DNA from: Rhodovarius crocodyli
GTDB taxonomy: Bacteria; Pseudomonadota; Alphaproteobacteria; Acetobacterales; Acetobacteraceae
Reading direction: 5' to 3'
Assembly (NCBI RefSeq): GCF_004005855.1
Contig: NZ_SACL01000003.1
Coordinates: forward strand, 248,001-312,000
Length of the DNA stretch: 64,000 nt
Shown: one piece after another, positions 8,609-19,050 of the stretch
Position numbering within the stretch: position 1 is the stretch's first letter
Layout of the letters: every line of letters starts with the position of its first letter
Program-made: the position numbers and the translations under genes
Notes under the pieces: model-generated
Database searches by the model: none
Seen by the model: the letters and a program-made list of their open reading frames with translations, nothing else
Told to the model about the DNA's origin: nothing

Positions 8609-9213
8609 TGAGGGCACCCCGCCGCATCCTCCTGGCCTTCGCGGCACTTGCGCTGGCGGCCTGCGGCGGCAAGCCGCCCATCACGGGCGCGATGCCGGAG
8701 GCAGGCGGCAACACGATCTCCGGCGGGCCGGTGGCCCTGCTCAACAACAACTGGATGACGGTGTGCTTCCCCCTGCCGCAGGGGCCCCATGCCGGCCAGC
8801 GCCTCTGCGCGGCGGCCCTGCGCTTCGGCGGGGCGGCCCTGCCGTATAACGGCGTGATCTACACGCTGACCGGCCGCAGCTGGACCATCGGCATGAACGT
8901 GCCCATGACGGCGGCCAGCGTGCAGGTGGAAGGCAGCCCCAACACCCATGTCGCCCGCTGCGACCCGCGCCTGCCCCTGTGCAGCTTCGACGCCCAGGCC
9001 AGTGCCCAATTGACGCAGGAGCTGCAGTCCGGGCGCACCTTCACCCTGACGGTGCAGGGTGCCCGCGGGCAGGCGGGCCAGCGGGCCGCCACCAGCGGCT
9101 TCGCCGATGCCCTGCGGGCGGCCGCGGCCGGCACAGCGCCAGGCGTGCCGGTGGATGTCCTGCCGCCACCTTCCTCGGTCGGCGTGCCGGTCGGGCGGCC
9201 GCTGACCTTCTGA
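8608..9213 (+). CDS. Lipoprotein resembling the IalB family, copy 2
   Basis: 201 aa; the ATG overlaps the previous stop by one base (GTG 8605 also in frame). Signal peptide with lipobox LALAAC. The same four-cysteine layout as copy 1 is seen (MTVCFPLPQG, QRLCAAAL, ARC...LPLC), and the tails align: A-x-x-L-T-Q-E-L-Q-x-G-R with copy 1 A-x-A-L-T-Q-E-M-Q-x-G-S. The pair therefore arose by tandem duplication. Predicted to be anchored in a membrane and face the periplasm. No function is claimed. Confidence 0.7.
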   Translation: MRAPRRILLAFAALALAACGGKPPITGAMPEAGGNTISGGPVALLNNNWMTVCFPLPQGPHAGQRLCAAALRFGGAALPYNGVIYTLTGRSWTIGMNVPMTAASVQVEGSPNTHVARCDPRLPLCSFDAQASAQLTQELQSGRTFTLTVQGARGQAGQRAATSGFADALRAAAAGTAPGVPVDVLPPPSSVGVPVGRPLTF

Positions 9214-9250
9214 CAACAAAAAACCCCGGCAGGCAGCGCCCGCCGGGGTT
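9211..9250 (-). terminator. Rho-independent terminator of rpsA
   Basis: On the minus strand a perfect 9-bp stem (AACCCCGGC / GCCGGGGTT, 9222-9230 with 9242-9250) is followed by TTTTTTGTTGT, 36 bases after the rpsA stop. No T-run follows on the plus strand, so it serves rpsA rather than the lipoprotein pair. Confidence 0.85.
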
Positions 9251-9285
9251 CTTCATGTGGAGGGGGCCCGAAGGCCCCCGCCGGA

Positions 9286-10983
9286 TCACTCGCCCTTGGA
9301 GGCCATCTCGCGCTGGCGACGGATCGCAGCACCCAGGATGTCGCCCAGGGAGGCGCCGCTGTCGGAGGTGCCGTAGTCGCGCATCGCTTCGCGCTCCTCC
9401 TGCACTTCCTTGTCCTTGACGGAGAGCGACAGGCGGCGGGCCGCACGGTCGATCTGCATCACGCGCGCATCGATCTTCTCGCCGACGGCGAACTTCTCGG
9501 GGCGCTGGTCCTGACGGTCGCGGGCCAGCTCGGCGCGGCGGATGAAGCCGGTGAGGATTTCCTCGACGCGGACCTCGACGCCATTGGCCTCGATCTTGGA
9601 CACGATACCGGTGACGATGTCGCCCTTGCGCACGCGGTCCAGCACCTCGGCGGCCGGGTCGGCCTCAAGCTGCTTGATGCCGAGGGAGATGCGCTCCTTC
9701 TCGACGTCCACGTCCAGCACCTTGGCCTTGACCGTCTCGCCCTTCTGGTAGGCAGCCAGCGCCACTTCGGCAGGCTGATCCCAGGACAGGTCGGACAGGT
9801 GAACCATGCCGTCGATGTCCGGGCCAACCGCCACGAACAGGCCGAACTCGGTGATGTTGCGGATCTCGCCCTCGATGACGGAGCCCGGCGGGTTCTTCTC
9901 GTAGAAGACATCCCACGGGTTGCCCTGGGCCTGCTTCAGGCCCAGCGAGATGCGGCGCTTCGGCTCGTCCACGTCCAGGATGAGGACTTCGACTTCCTGG
10001 CTGGTGGCCACGATCTTGCCCGGGTGGACGTTCTTCTTCGTCCAGGACATCTCGCTGACATGCACCAGGCCTTCGACGCCCGGCTCCAGCTCCACGAAGG
10101 CGCCGTAGTCGGTGATGTTCGTCACGCGGCCGGAGAACTTGCCCTGCACCGGGTACTTCACCGCCACGCCGTCCCACGGATCGGACATCAGCTGCTTCAT
10201 GCCCAGGGAGATGCGCTGCGTCTCCTGGTTGAAGCGGATGACCTGCACCTTCACCTTCTGGCCGATTTCCAGGGCCTCGGAAGGATGGTTGATGCGGCGC
10301 CACGCGATGTCGGTCACGTGCAGCAGGCCGTCCACGCCGCCGAGGTCCACGAACGCACCGTAATCGGTGATGTTCTTGACCACGCCGTCCAGGATCATGC
10401 CTTCCTTCAGGCCCTGCACCAGCTCGGCGCGCTGCTCGGCGCGGGTCTCTTCGAGGACCGCACGGCGCGACACCACGATGTTACCGCGGGCGCGGTCCAT
10501 CTTGAGGATCTGGAAGGGCTGGGACTGACCCATGAGGGGGCCGACGTCGCGCACCGGGCGGATGTCCACCTGCGAGCCGGGCAGGAACGCCACGGCGCCG
10601 CCCAGGTCGACGGTGAAGCCACCCTTGACGCGGCCGAAGATGATGCCGTTCACGCGCTGGCCGGCGTTGGCAGCCTTCTCGAGGTTCGTCCAGGCTTCCT
10701 CGCGGCGGGCCTTCTCGCGCGACAGGACGATCGCGCCGTCCTTGTCCTCATAGCGCTCAACGAACAGCTCGATGGTGTCGCCGGGCTTCAGCTCGGCCTT
10801 CTGACCCGGGGGAGCGAACTCCTTCAGGGGCACGCGGCCTTCGCTCTTGAGGCCGACATCGACAACGGCGTAGTCGTCGTCGATCCGCACGATGCGGCCG
10901 GTGACGACGGAGCCGGCAAAACCGGTATCCGGGCCCAGCGTCTCATCGAGCAGGGCGGCAAAATCTTCCATGGTATCAGCCAA
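9286..10983 (-). CDS. rpsA: 30S ribosomal protein S1
   Basis: About 565 aa with six S1 (OB-fold) repeats: two degenerate ribosome-binding ones, then four close copies marked by V-x-N-I-T-D-Y-G-A-F-V-x-L and related strings. The protein brings mRNA to the 30S subunit. I place the start at TTG 10983 (M-A-D-T-M-E-D-F-A-A-L-L), which has GGAC at good distance; ATG 10971 is the alternative and has no ribosome site. Weak initiation signals are usual for rpsA, which in E. coli is repressed by its own product. A terminator follows the stop, and a promoter and three hairpins lie upstream. Confidence 0.96.
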   Translation of the reverse strand: MADTMEDFAALLDETLGPDTGFAGSVVTGRIVRIDDDYAVVDVGLKSEGRVPLKEFAPPGQKAELKPGDTIELFVERYEDKDGAIVLSREKARREEAWTNLEKAANAGQRVNGIIFGRVKGGFTVDLGGAVAFLPGSQVDIRPVRDVGPLMGQSQPFQILKMDRARGNIVVSRRAVLEETRAEQRAELVQGLKEGMILDGVVKNITDYGAFVDLGGVDGLLHVTDIAWRRINHPSEALEIGQKVKVQVIRFNQETQRISLGMKQLMSDPWDGVAVKYPVQGKFSGRVTNITDYGAFVELEPGVEGLVHVSEMSWTKKNVHPGKIVATSQEVEVLILDVDEPKRRISLGLKQAQGNPWDVFYEKNPPGSVIEGEIRNITEFGLFVAVGPDIDGMVHLSDLSWDQPAEVALAAYQKGETVKAKVLDVDVEKERISLGIKQLEADPAAEVLDRVRKGDIVTGIVSKIEANGVEVRVEEILTGFIRRAELARDRQDQRPEKFAVGEKIDARVMQIDRAARRLSLSVKDKEVQEEREAMRDYGTSDSGASLGDILGAAIRRQREMASKGE

Positions 10984-11080
10984 GTGGCTTTGTCCTATGG
11001 CCGGGCCGCGAATGGCGCGGGTCGGCCGGGCTTGCGCACCTTTCAGGGCACGGCTTGCGGGTAAACCCCCGCCAGAGCTC

Positions 11081-11147
11081 CGGGCGCGTGACGGTCCGCC
11101 CGGTTTCCGAGGGCGCGAACGCCCGAAAGGGCCCGAAAAGGCCCTTT
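11081..11147 (-). promoter_or_regulatory. rpsA leader: three tandem GC-rich stem-loops
   Basis: Read on the minus strand: hairpin 1 AAAGGGCC-6 nt-GGCCCTTT (11147-11126), hairpin 2 GGGCG-UUCG-CGCCC (11124-11111), hairpin 3 CGGGCG-10 nt-CGCCCG (11102-11081). All arms are perfect. They begin where transcription from the predicted promoter would start. E. coli rpsA mRNA also folds into successive hairpins used for S1 autoregulation; applying this here is inference. Confidence 0.55.
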
Positions 11148-11154
11148 GAGGGGG

Positions 11155-11183
11155 CATATCTGCCTCTGGCGGCCCTGGGTCAA
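11155..11183 (-). promoter_or_regulatory. Predicted sigma-70-type promoter for rpsA
   Basis: TTGACC (11183-11178 on the minus strand), a 17-base spacer and GATATG (11160-11155). Transcription would begin near 11148, giving a leader of about 165 bases. It lies in the 299-base gap between proB and rpsA, which otherwise holds only the hairpins. Confidence 0.5.
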
Positions 11184-11282
11184 GTATTGAATCGCGAATA
11201 CGGCGCTATTTGCGGCGCAAAATCCTTGGATTTCCGCCGAAAATCGAGCGGGAACCGGCTATTGGCCCGATTCCCTCAGAAA

Positions 11283-13465
<2,183 letters not shown>

Positions 13466-13480
13466 TTATCCGGCGCCACA

Positions 13481-13507
13481 AACGAAAACGGGGGCCAGAG
13501 GCCCCCG
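13481..13507 (-). terminator. Rho-independent terminator after rpmA
   Basis: On the minus strand CGGGGGCC-TCT-GGCCCCCG (8-bp stem, 3-base loop) is followed by TTTTCGTTT, about 29 bases after the rpmA stop. It separates the ribosomal protein genes from obgE, at least partly. Confidence 0.8.
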
Positions 13508-13535
13508 CGTCACACACCCGGCAGGGTGCGCGGGA

Positions 13536-13805
13536 TCACTCGGCGGCCAGGGCCACCGGCACCACGGAGACGTACACGCGGCCACCGGCCTTGTGCTCGA
13601 ACTTCACGTGGCCTTCCACGACCGAGAAGATCGTGTGGTCACGGCCGAGGCCCACATTGGTGCCCGGGCGCATCTTGGTGCCGCGCTGGCGGACCAGGAT
13701 GTTGCCGGCCAGCACATGCTCGCCGCCGAACTTCTTCACGCCCAGGCGCTGACCGGGCGAGTCACGCCCGTTGCGAGAGCTACCACCAGCCTTTTTATGT
13801 GCCAT
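13536..13805 (-). CDS. rpmA: 50S ribosomal protein L27
   Basis: 89 aa, full length. It begins [20 protein letters not shown], the conserved N-terminus that reaches the peptidyl-transferase centre; there is no N-terminal extension needing protease removal as in Firmicutes. It lies 13 bases after the rplU stop, giving the universal rplU-rpmA pair. Confidence 0.98.
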   Translation of the reverse strand: MAHKKAGGSSRNGRDSPGQRLGVKKFGGEHVLAGNILVRQRGTKMRPGTNVGLGRDHTIFSVVEGHVKFEHKAGGRVYVSVVPVALAAE

Positions 13806-13818
13806 CTCGTGCTACTCC

Positions 13819-14133
13819 TCAGGCCGCGATCGCGGTGATGCGCAGCACGGTCTCGTGCTGGCGATGACCGTTCTTGCGACGGCTATTCTGCCGGCGGCGC
13901 TTCTTGAAGATGATCACCTTGTCACCGCGGCCCTGCTTCACGACCTCGGCGGTCACGGTGGCGCCGGCAACCACGGGGGCGCCCAGAACCAGACCCGCTT
14001 CCGTCGAAACGGCCAGGACATCGTGGAAGGTGATGGTCGAACCGGGCTCAGCCTCGAGCTTCTCGACCGTCAGAACACCATTCGGCACTACGCGGTACTG
14101 CTTGCCGCCGGTGCGGATCACTGCGAACGTCAT
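13819..14133 (-). CDS. rplU: 50S ribosomal protein L21
   Basis: 104 aa from ATG 14133 ([15 protein letters not shown]), the standard length; an in-frame TTG 12 bases upstream is rejected. The C-terminal [17 protein letters not shown] is the conserved rRNA-binding tail. It is first gene of the rplU-rpmA unit; its promoter must lie in the 129-base gap 14134-14262, where I see no clear consensus boxes. Confidence 0.97.
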   Translation of the reverse strand: MTFAVIRTGGKQYRVVPNGVLTVEKLEAEPGSTITFHDVLAVSTEAGLVLGAPVVAGATVTAEVVKQGRGDKVIIFKKRRRQNSRRKNGHRQHETVLRITAIAA

Positions 14134-14262
14134 TGGAAACCCCAAGAAACGGTCAAAAAACTGCGGGCCAGCGAGCCCATGCCCACCAACCGGAGCCGGG
14201 CTTCTACCCTCATGCCCGGCAGAGAGTCAACGGCGTGACAGCCATGCGCGCCGCAAAAACCC

Positions 14263-15234
14263 TCAGGCGCCGAGCTGGGAGAACCAGAAGCTGCCGCCAC
14301 CCGGCGCGAAACGCCCCGCCATGAAGGCGCGCAGCCCCGCCTCATTGTGCTTCATGTGCCAGGCGCTGCCGTACAGCACGGAACAGCGCGGGTTGCCGCG
14401 CAGATAGGCCGCCAGCAGGTATTGCTCGGTCCAGAAGACCTGGTGCTCGCGCATCTCGCCCAGGGGCCGGGTCTCGGGCAGGGCGATGTCGTGCAGGTGG
14501 ATGAAGGCCTGGTGGCGCAGCGCGGGCACCACGCGCAGCAACGCGTGCACGGCGTCCGAGTCGTGCTTCACGGTGTGGCTGGTGTCGAGGAACAGGACGT
14601 CCCCCTGGCCCAGGTTGCGCGTGAAGAAGGCGGTCTCCACCGATTGCAGCGGCGCCTCGATCAACTCCAGCCCCGGCAGGCCGCGCAGATGCTCGGGCGG
14701 GTTCTCCGTCACGCTGATCAGGCGGCCCGCGCCATTGGCCCGCAGCGCCGCCAGCGCCACCAGCGCGCTGTCGCCGCTGCCCACCTCGATCACGGTGCGG
14801 GGGCGGAACTTGCGCAGCATGGCGTAGTAGGCGAGCGGGTCGCTGTAGGCGAAATTGTCGTTGTGCCAGCCATAGCCCTCGGCCGAGGGGGCGGCGGCCG
14901 GCGGGTGGAACTCGCGCGCCTGGATCTCCAGCTCCAGCAGGAAGGTCCGCATCACCGCAGGCGCGGGAAACACCTCCTCCAGCCGCAGTAGGGAGGGATG
15001 GGCGAAGCTGGCTTCCAGCGCCTCGATCGACGGCAGCGCGCCGTAGCGGTCGGCGCGCGTCAGCGCGACGCCCGCCGCCTCCAGGCGCTTGCGGATGACG
15101 GAGGGCGCATAGAGCAGCCGGTCCAGCACCCGCGCCAACTCGTTGATTTCTGCGGGGTCAAAACAGTCCGCGTCATCTGGCAGCCAGGTTCCGGGGGGCA
15201 CGGATGCCAGTTTCGCGAATGTCTTTTCCAGCAA
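14263..15234 (-). CDS. Class I SAM-dependent methyltransferase of a surface-glycan operon
   Basis: 323 aa. TTG start with AGGAG seven bases upstream, in the same frame as the preceding glycosyltransferase and only five codons after its stop. The SAM-binding motif TVIEVGSGDSALVALAAL is near residue 140, and FLDTSHTVKHDSDAVH follows, typical of the Methyltransf_24 type that modifies sugars or lipids. Residues 1-110 are an unassigned helical N-terminal region. It is the last gene of the operon, so it probably methylates the product or cap of the glycan; acceptor unknown. Confidence 0.8.
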   Translation of the reverse strand: MLEKTFAKLASVPPGTWLPDDADCFDPAEINELARVLDRLLYAPSVIRKRLEAAGVALTRADRYGALPSIEALEASFAHPSLLRLEEVFPAPAVMRTFLLELEIQAREFHPPAAAPSAEGYGWHNDNFAYSDPLAYYAMLRKFRPRTVIEVGSGDSALVALAALRANGAGRLISVTENPPEHLRGLPGLELIEAPLQSVETAFFTRNLGQGDVLFLDTSHTVKHDSDAVHALLRVVPALRHQAFIHLHDIALPETRPLGEMREHQVFWTEQYLLAAYLRGNPRCSVLYGSAWHMKHNEAGLRAFMAGRFAPGGGSFWFSQLGA

Positions 15235-15249
15235 GCAGCAACTCCTCGG

Positions 15250-17709
15250 TCAGCGCGCGGTGGCGGCCAGGCGCAGGGCATCGCCCAACTGGCGGGCCAC
15301 CTTGTCGGCGCCGAACCTTTCGCCGATGAACGCCAGCCCCGCCAGCGACAATTCCGTGTTGAGGGCCTCGTCCTCATTCAACCGGCGCAGCTTTTCGGCC
15401 AGCGCCGCGGCGTCGGCGGAGATCAGCCATTGCAGGGATGGGGGAAGGTCCAGCCCCTCGGCCGCGATGGGGGTCATCACGCAGGGCAGGCCATGGGCCA
15501 GGCAGTCCAGCACCTTGCCCTTGATGCCCGCGCCATAACGCAGCGGCGCCACCGCGACGCGGTGCCGGTGCAGCGCCTGCGACAGCACGGGCGCGAAGCC
15601 TTCCAGGATGATGTTGCCGTGGTCCTGTGGCACCAGCGGCGTCATGTCGCCGCTGCCGTAGACATGCACGCGCACATCGCCCAGCAGCGGCCGGACCTCG
15701 GTGCCCAGCCATTCCACGGCATCCTGGTTCGGCGGGTGGCCGAAGCTGCCGATGAAGACGCAGCCGTGGCGCTGCGCGAAGGGCAGCGGCGGCGGTGAAG
15801 GCGCGATGGACCAGGGCACCACCGCCACCCGGGCGGCGGGCTCCAGGATCGCCGCCTCGGCGGTGGAATGGACGATGCAGCAGTCGGCGGCGGCGGTCAG
15901 CGCCAGTTCCTCCTGCCGCGTCCTGGCGGCGGCGGCGGCCATCTTCGCATCGCCGGCCAGCTCGGCGGCGCGCTCCATCCGCAGGAAATGCAGGTCCGCC
16001 ACGCAGTAGAGCACGAGCGCCCGCGGGGCATAGCGCCGCACGAGGCCCAGATAGTTCCGCGCATTGGCCAGGCGGTGGATATAGACCACATCCGGCGGCA
16101 CCGGGGCGTGGCGCAGCACTTCCTCCAGCGTGCGCTGCCAGGGGTGATAGAAGCACTCGATGCCGTGCTTCTGTAGCGTCCTGGTATAGGGATCGATGCG
16201 GGCCATGTTGTCGGCCGGCACGAAGCCCACCTTGAAGCCGAGGGATTGCAGCGCCAGCATGTGCTGCCAGGCGGCGTTGCTGCCGGCGTCCTTGTCCGGG
16301 GTCGGCACGCTCTCATCGATGAACAGCAGGCGCCGGCGCACCTGGCGCTCGACCTCCAGCAGCGGCTGGTCGGCGTTCAGGCGATGCGTCGCCAGCACGT
16401 CCTTCCAGCGCTGGAAGAACTTGTGCCGGTTGAGTTTCTGATAGCGCTTCAGCCCCGGCCCGTTCTCATCCGTGCCGTTGGACTGGCCCTCCAGGTGGAT
16501 GATCTCCGACGCGGGCTGCACCACCACCCGGCGGCCGGCGGCGCGGACGCGGAAGCACAGGTCGGTGTCCTCGTAATAGGCGGGCGCGTAGAGGGTATCG
16601 AAGCCGTTCAGCTGTTCGAACAGCGCGCGCTCGATCATCAGCGCCGCGCCCGAGACATAGTCCGAGTCGCGCATGAAGCTGAAGCGCGGGTCGCTGCCGT
16701 CGCCGTTGCGACCCCAGTTCCAGCCGTCGCCGGCGCGCCAGATGATGCCGCCGGCCTCCTGCAGGGAACCGTCCTCGAAGAACAGGCGGGAGCCGACGAT
16801 GCCGATGGCCGGGTCCAGCGCGAAGGTGGCCACCAGCTCATCCAGCCAGCCCGGGCGCATCAGCGTGTCGTTGTTGAGGAAGAACAGGTACTTGCCCCGT
16901 GCCGCCGCCGCGCCCGCATTGCAGGTGCCGACGAAGCCGAGATTTTCCGCATTGCGGACGACCCGGACGCCGCCCTTCAGCACCAGCCGGCCCAGCACCG
17001 TCGCGTCATAGGAGGCATCGTCGACGACGATCACCTCGAAGCTGGTGGCGGGCATGCGCTCCAGCATCGAGGCGATGCAGGCGTGGGTCAGCTCGAACTT
17101 GTTGTGGACGGGGATGATGATGGAGACCTCGGGGGCGTCCACCGGCTCCAGCGTCAGGATATCGTAGCCGCGCAGCATGTCGGGCAGCGGCGGCGGGCCG
17201 GAAGGGGCGTGCCGCGCCCGCGCCCGCAGCAGCCGGTCCATCGCGTGGCCGACGGTGCCGAGCAGCGTGTCCAGCTCATCGACGGGGGCTGCCGCGTCGA
17301 TCAGGTTGTCGGCCATGCGCTCCAGCATGGCGGCGGCGCTGGCGTCGAGCGGCGTCTGGTCGTCGATCAGCAGCGCGGCGCCGCCCTGCAGCGTCAGCCC
17401 GCTCTCGACCGCGCGCAGCTCCAGCCGGCAGACTGCCCCGGGCAGCAGCGCCGACATCGCGTTGAGGCCGAAGCCGGCCCTGCCGTCGCCGATGCCGGCA
17501 TCCCGCAGGTCCGGCCGGAACTGGTCCGCCCGGAAGCGGAAGCGGGGTTCCCCGTCCACCAGCAGCTCGATCTCGACGTGATGATCGGGGCGGGAGGGAT
17601 CCCAGGCCCAGCCCGCGATGGTGTCGCGGGTGATGACATCGACGCTGGACTGCAGCGACCCGCGCGGCGCGTCGGGCGATGTTTCGACTTCGTGTTCAGC
17701 CGGCGGCAA
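15250..17709 (-). CDS. Bifunctional glycosyltransferase (GT2 + GT4-type) with N-terminal beta domain
   Basis: 819 aa. TTG start with GAGAGG six bases upstream, no other start possible before the first domain. Residues 15-90 form the beta domain seen before many alphaproteobacterial glycosyltransferases (GWAWDPSRPDHHVEIELLVD). Residues about 190-440 are a GT2 domain (VSIIIPVHNKFELTHACIAS, VVDDASYD, LFFLNNDTLMRPGWLDEL). Residues about 460-815 are a GT-B type domain (CVFIGSFGHPPNQDAVEWL, GAGIKGKVLDCLAHGLPCV). It should add two sugars to a lipid-linked or cell-surface glycan. It overlaps the gene upstream by 14 bases. Confidence 0.88.
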   Translation of the reverse strand: MPPAEHEVETSPDAPRGSLQSSVDVITRDTIAGWAWDPSRPDHHVEIELLVDGEPRFRFRADQFRPDLRDAGIGDGRAGFGLNAMSALLPGAVCRLELRAVESGLTLQGGAALLIDDQTPLDASAAAMLERMADNLIDAAAPVDELDTLLGTVGHAMDRLLRARARHAPSGPPPLPDMLRGYDILTLEPVDAPEVSIIIPVHNKFELTHACIASMLERMPATSFEVIVVDDASYDATVLGRLVLKGGVRVVRNAENLGFVGTCNAGAAAARGKYLFFLNNDTLMRPGWLDELVATFALDPAIGIVGSRLFFEDGSLQEAGGIIWRAGDGWNWGRNGDGSDPRFSFMRDSDYVSGAALMIERALFEQLNGFDTLYAPAYYEDTDLCFRVRAAGRRVVVQPASEIIHLEGQSNGTDENGPGLKRYQKLNRHKFFQRWKDVLATHRLNADQPLLEVERQVRRRLLFIDESVPTPDKDAGSNAAWQHMLALQSLGFKVGFVPADNMARIDPYTRTLQKHGIECFYHPWQRTLEEVLRHAPVPPDVVYIHRLANARNYLGLVRRYAPRALVLYCVADLHFLRMERAAELAGDAKMAAAAARTRQEELALTAAADCCIVHSTAEAAILEPAARVAVVPWSIAPSPPPLPFAQRHGCVFIGSFGHPPNQDAVEWLGTEVRPLLGDVRVHVYGSGDMTPLVPQDHGNIILEGFAPVLSQALHRHRVAVAPLRYGAGIKGKVLDCLAHGLPCVMTPIAAEGLDLPPSLQWLISADAAALAEKLRRLNEDEALNTELSLAGLAFIGERFGADKVARQLGDALRLAATAR

Positions 17710-18130
17710 AGGCTACCTCTCGCAACAGCAGTCCAAGGCGCCTTTCATCCGCGCTGACACCCAGGGCTTTGGGCTGCGCGGCGGTCGGGATCACCAGCCG
17801 CAGCTGGACATCCCGCGCCGTGACGATCGGCTTCGGCACAGTAAAGCTGATTTCAGCGGGGGCCGTCACGATGTTGTACGATGCCAGCAGCCCGTTGAGG
17901 AAGATCCAGACCTCCTGCCGCAGAACCTTGTCCTTCAGCAGATAGGGACTGATGTTGAGGCGCCCGACCACGTCACGTTGAGAGGCCGGAAGTCGAAACT
18001 GGAAGCCGCAGAACTCCGCGGTGGTCCAGGACGCATCGCCTTCTGTAAAATCCAGCCCCGCCGGGGCGGCTGTCTTGGCTGAACCACGGCTGCCGAAAGT
18101 TATCGCTTGACCCCAGCGAACGTCGATCAT
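17696..18130 (-). CDS. Small beta-rich protein of the glycan operon, function unknown
   Basis: 144 aa from ATG 18130 (M-I-D-V-R-W-G-Q). It is mostly beta-strand by composition and ends with ALGVSADERRLGLLLREVAF. The pattern L-G-x-S-x-D-x-R-R-L-G-x-x-L-R is a recurrent tail of small proteins found beside or fused to glycosyltransferases in polysaccharide clusters. It may bind sugar or help the transferase whose gene it overlaps. GC is visibly lower here than in the flanks. The 134-base gap before it (18131-18264) holds its promoter region, with nothing I can name. Confidence 0.6.
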   Translation of the reverse strand: MIDVRWGQAITFGSRGSAKTAAPAGLDFTEGDASWTTAEFCGFQFRLPASQRDVVGRLNISPYLLKDKVLRQEVWIFLNGLLASYNIVTAPAEISFTVPKPIVTARDVQLRLVIPTAAQPKALGVSADERRLGLLLREVAFAAG

Positions 18131-18264
18131 TGCTGCCACCCCACGACGATTGGCGCCATGGCGCTGGCGCAATCCGAGTGGAAGATAGTGCGATGCAGTA
18201 ATACAGCGAGTGACTTCTGCGTAACGTTTCTAGGCAGGTATTATCTTCACCCGGTTGCCACGAA

Positions 18265-19050
18265 TCAGCGGCGGAGTTCCATCGTGATTGGTCCTTCGCG
18301 CTCACCGCGCGCGAACTGGTCCACCATGGCATTGCCGGTGTCACCCAGCTGGGCGGCCGGCCCCGTCCAGACCACCTGGCCGCGATAGAGCATGGCGGCC
18401 TGCTGGCCGATGCGCCGGGCGCTGGCCATGTCATGGGTGATGGAGATGGCGGTGGCACCCAGCCGGTGCACGCAATCGGCGATCAGCCCGTCGATCACGG
18501 CGCCCATGATGGGGTCGAGCCCCGTGGTGGGCTCGTCGAACAGGATGATCTCGGGCTCCGCGGCCACGGCACGGGCCAGGGCCACGCGCTTCTGCATGCC
18601 GCCCGACAGCTCCGCCGGAGAGAGGTCGCCCACGCTGGCGGCCAAGCCCACCTGGGCCAGCACCTCCGCCGCCTTGTCGCGGGCCGCGCGGCGGGTGATG
18701 CGCTTCTGCGCCAGCAGCTTGAAGCAGACGTTCTCCCACACCGGCAGGCTGTCGAACAGCGCGCCGTTCTGGAACAGCATGCCGATGCGGTTCATCAGCG
18801 CCGTGCGGTCCCGCGCGGACATCTTCAGCACGTCCTGCCCGCCGATCTCGATCACGCCCTCATCGGGCTGGATCAGGCCCAGGATGCATTTCAGCATCAC
18901 GGACTTGCCGCTGCCCGAACCGCCCAGCACGACCATGGAGGAGTTGGGCGGGATGTCGAGGTTCACGCCGTCCAGCACCTGCTTCGGGCCGAAGGCCTTG
19001 CGCAGCCCGATGAGCTTCACGCCGAGCGTGGTGGGTCGCTGGCTGCTCAT
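18265..19050 (-). CDS. mlaF: Phospholipid-transport ABC ATP-binding protein (MlaF/Ttg2A)
   Basis: 261 aa. Walker A GGSGSGKSVMLK, signature LSGGMQKRVALARAVA and Walker B LFDEPTTGLDP are intact. The order LSPAELSGGMQKRVALARA and the preceding mlaE gene identify the Mla/Mce class, which moves phospholipids between inner membrane and periplasmic carriers. Its ATG overlaps the mlaE stop. No mlaD, mlaC or mlaB follows; the next gene belongs to glycan synthesis. Confidence 0.92.
   Translation of the reverse strand: MSSQRPTTLGVKLIGLRKAFGPKQVLDGVNLDIPPNSSMVVLGGSGSGKSVMLKCILGLIQPDEGVIEIGGQDVLKMSARDRTALMNRIGMLFQNGALFDSLPVWENVCFKLLAQKRITRRAARDKAAEVLAQVGLAASVGDLSPAELSGGMQKRVALARAVAAEPEIILFDEPTTGLDPIMGAVIDGLIADCVHRLGATAISITHDMASARRIGQQAAMLYRGQVVWTGPAAQLGDTGNAMVDQFARGEREGPITMELRR

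Noticed and set aside
9262-9279. Hairpin GGGGGCC-CGAA-GGCCCCC as a second terminator
   Set aside because: No T-run on either strand, and it lies between the rpsA stop and the better terminator.
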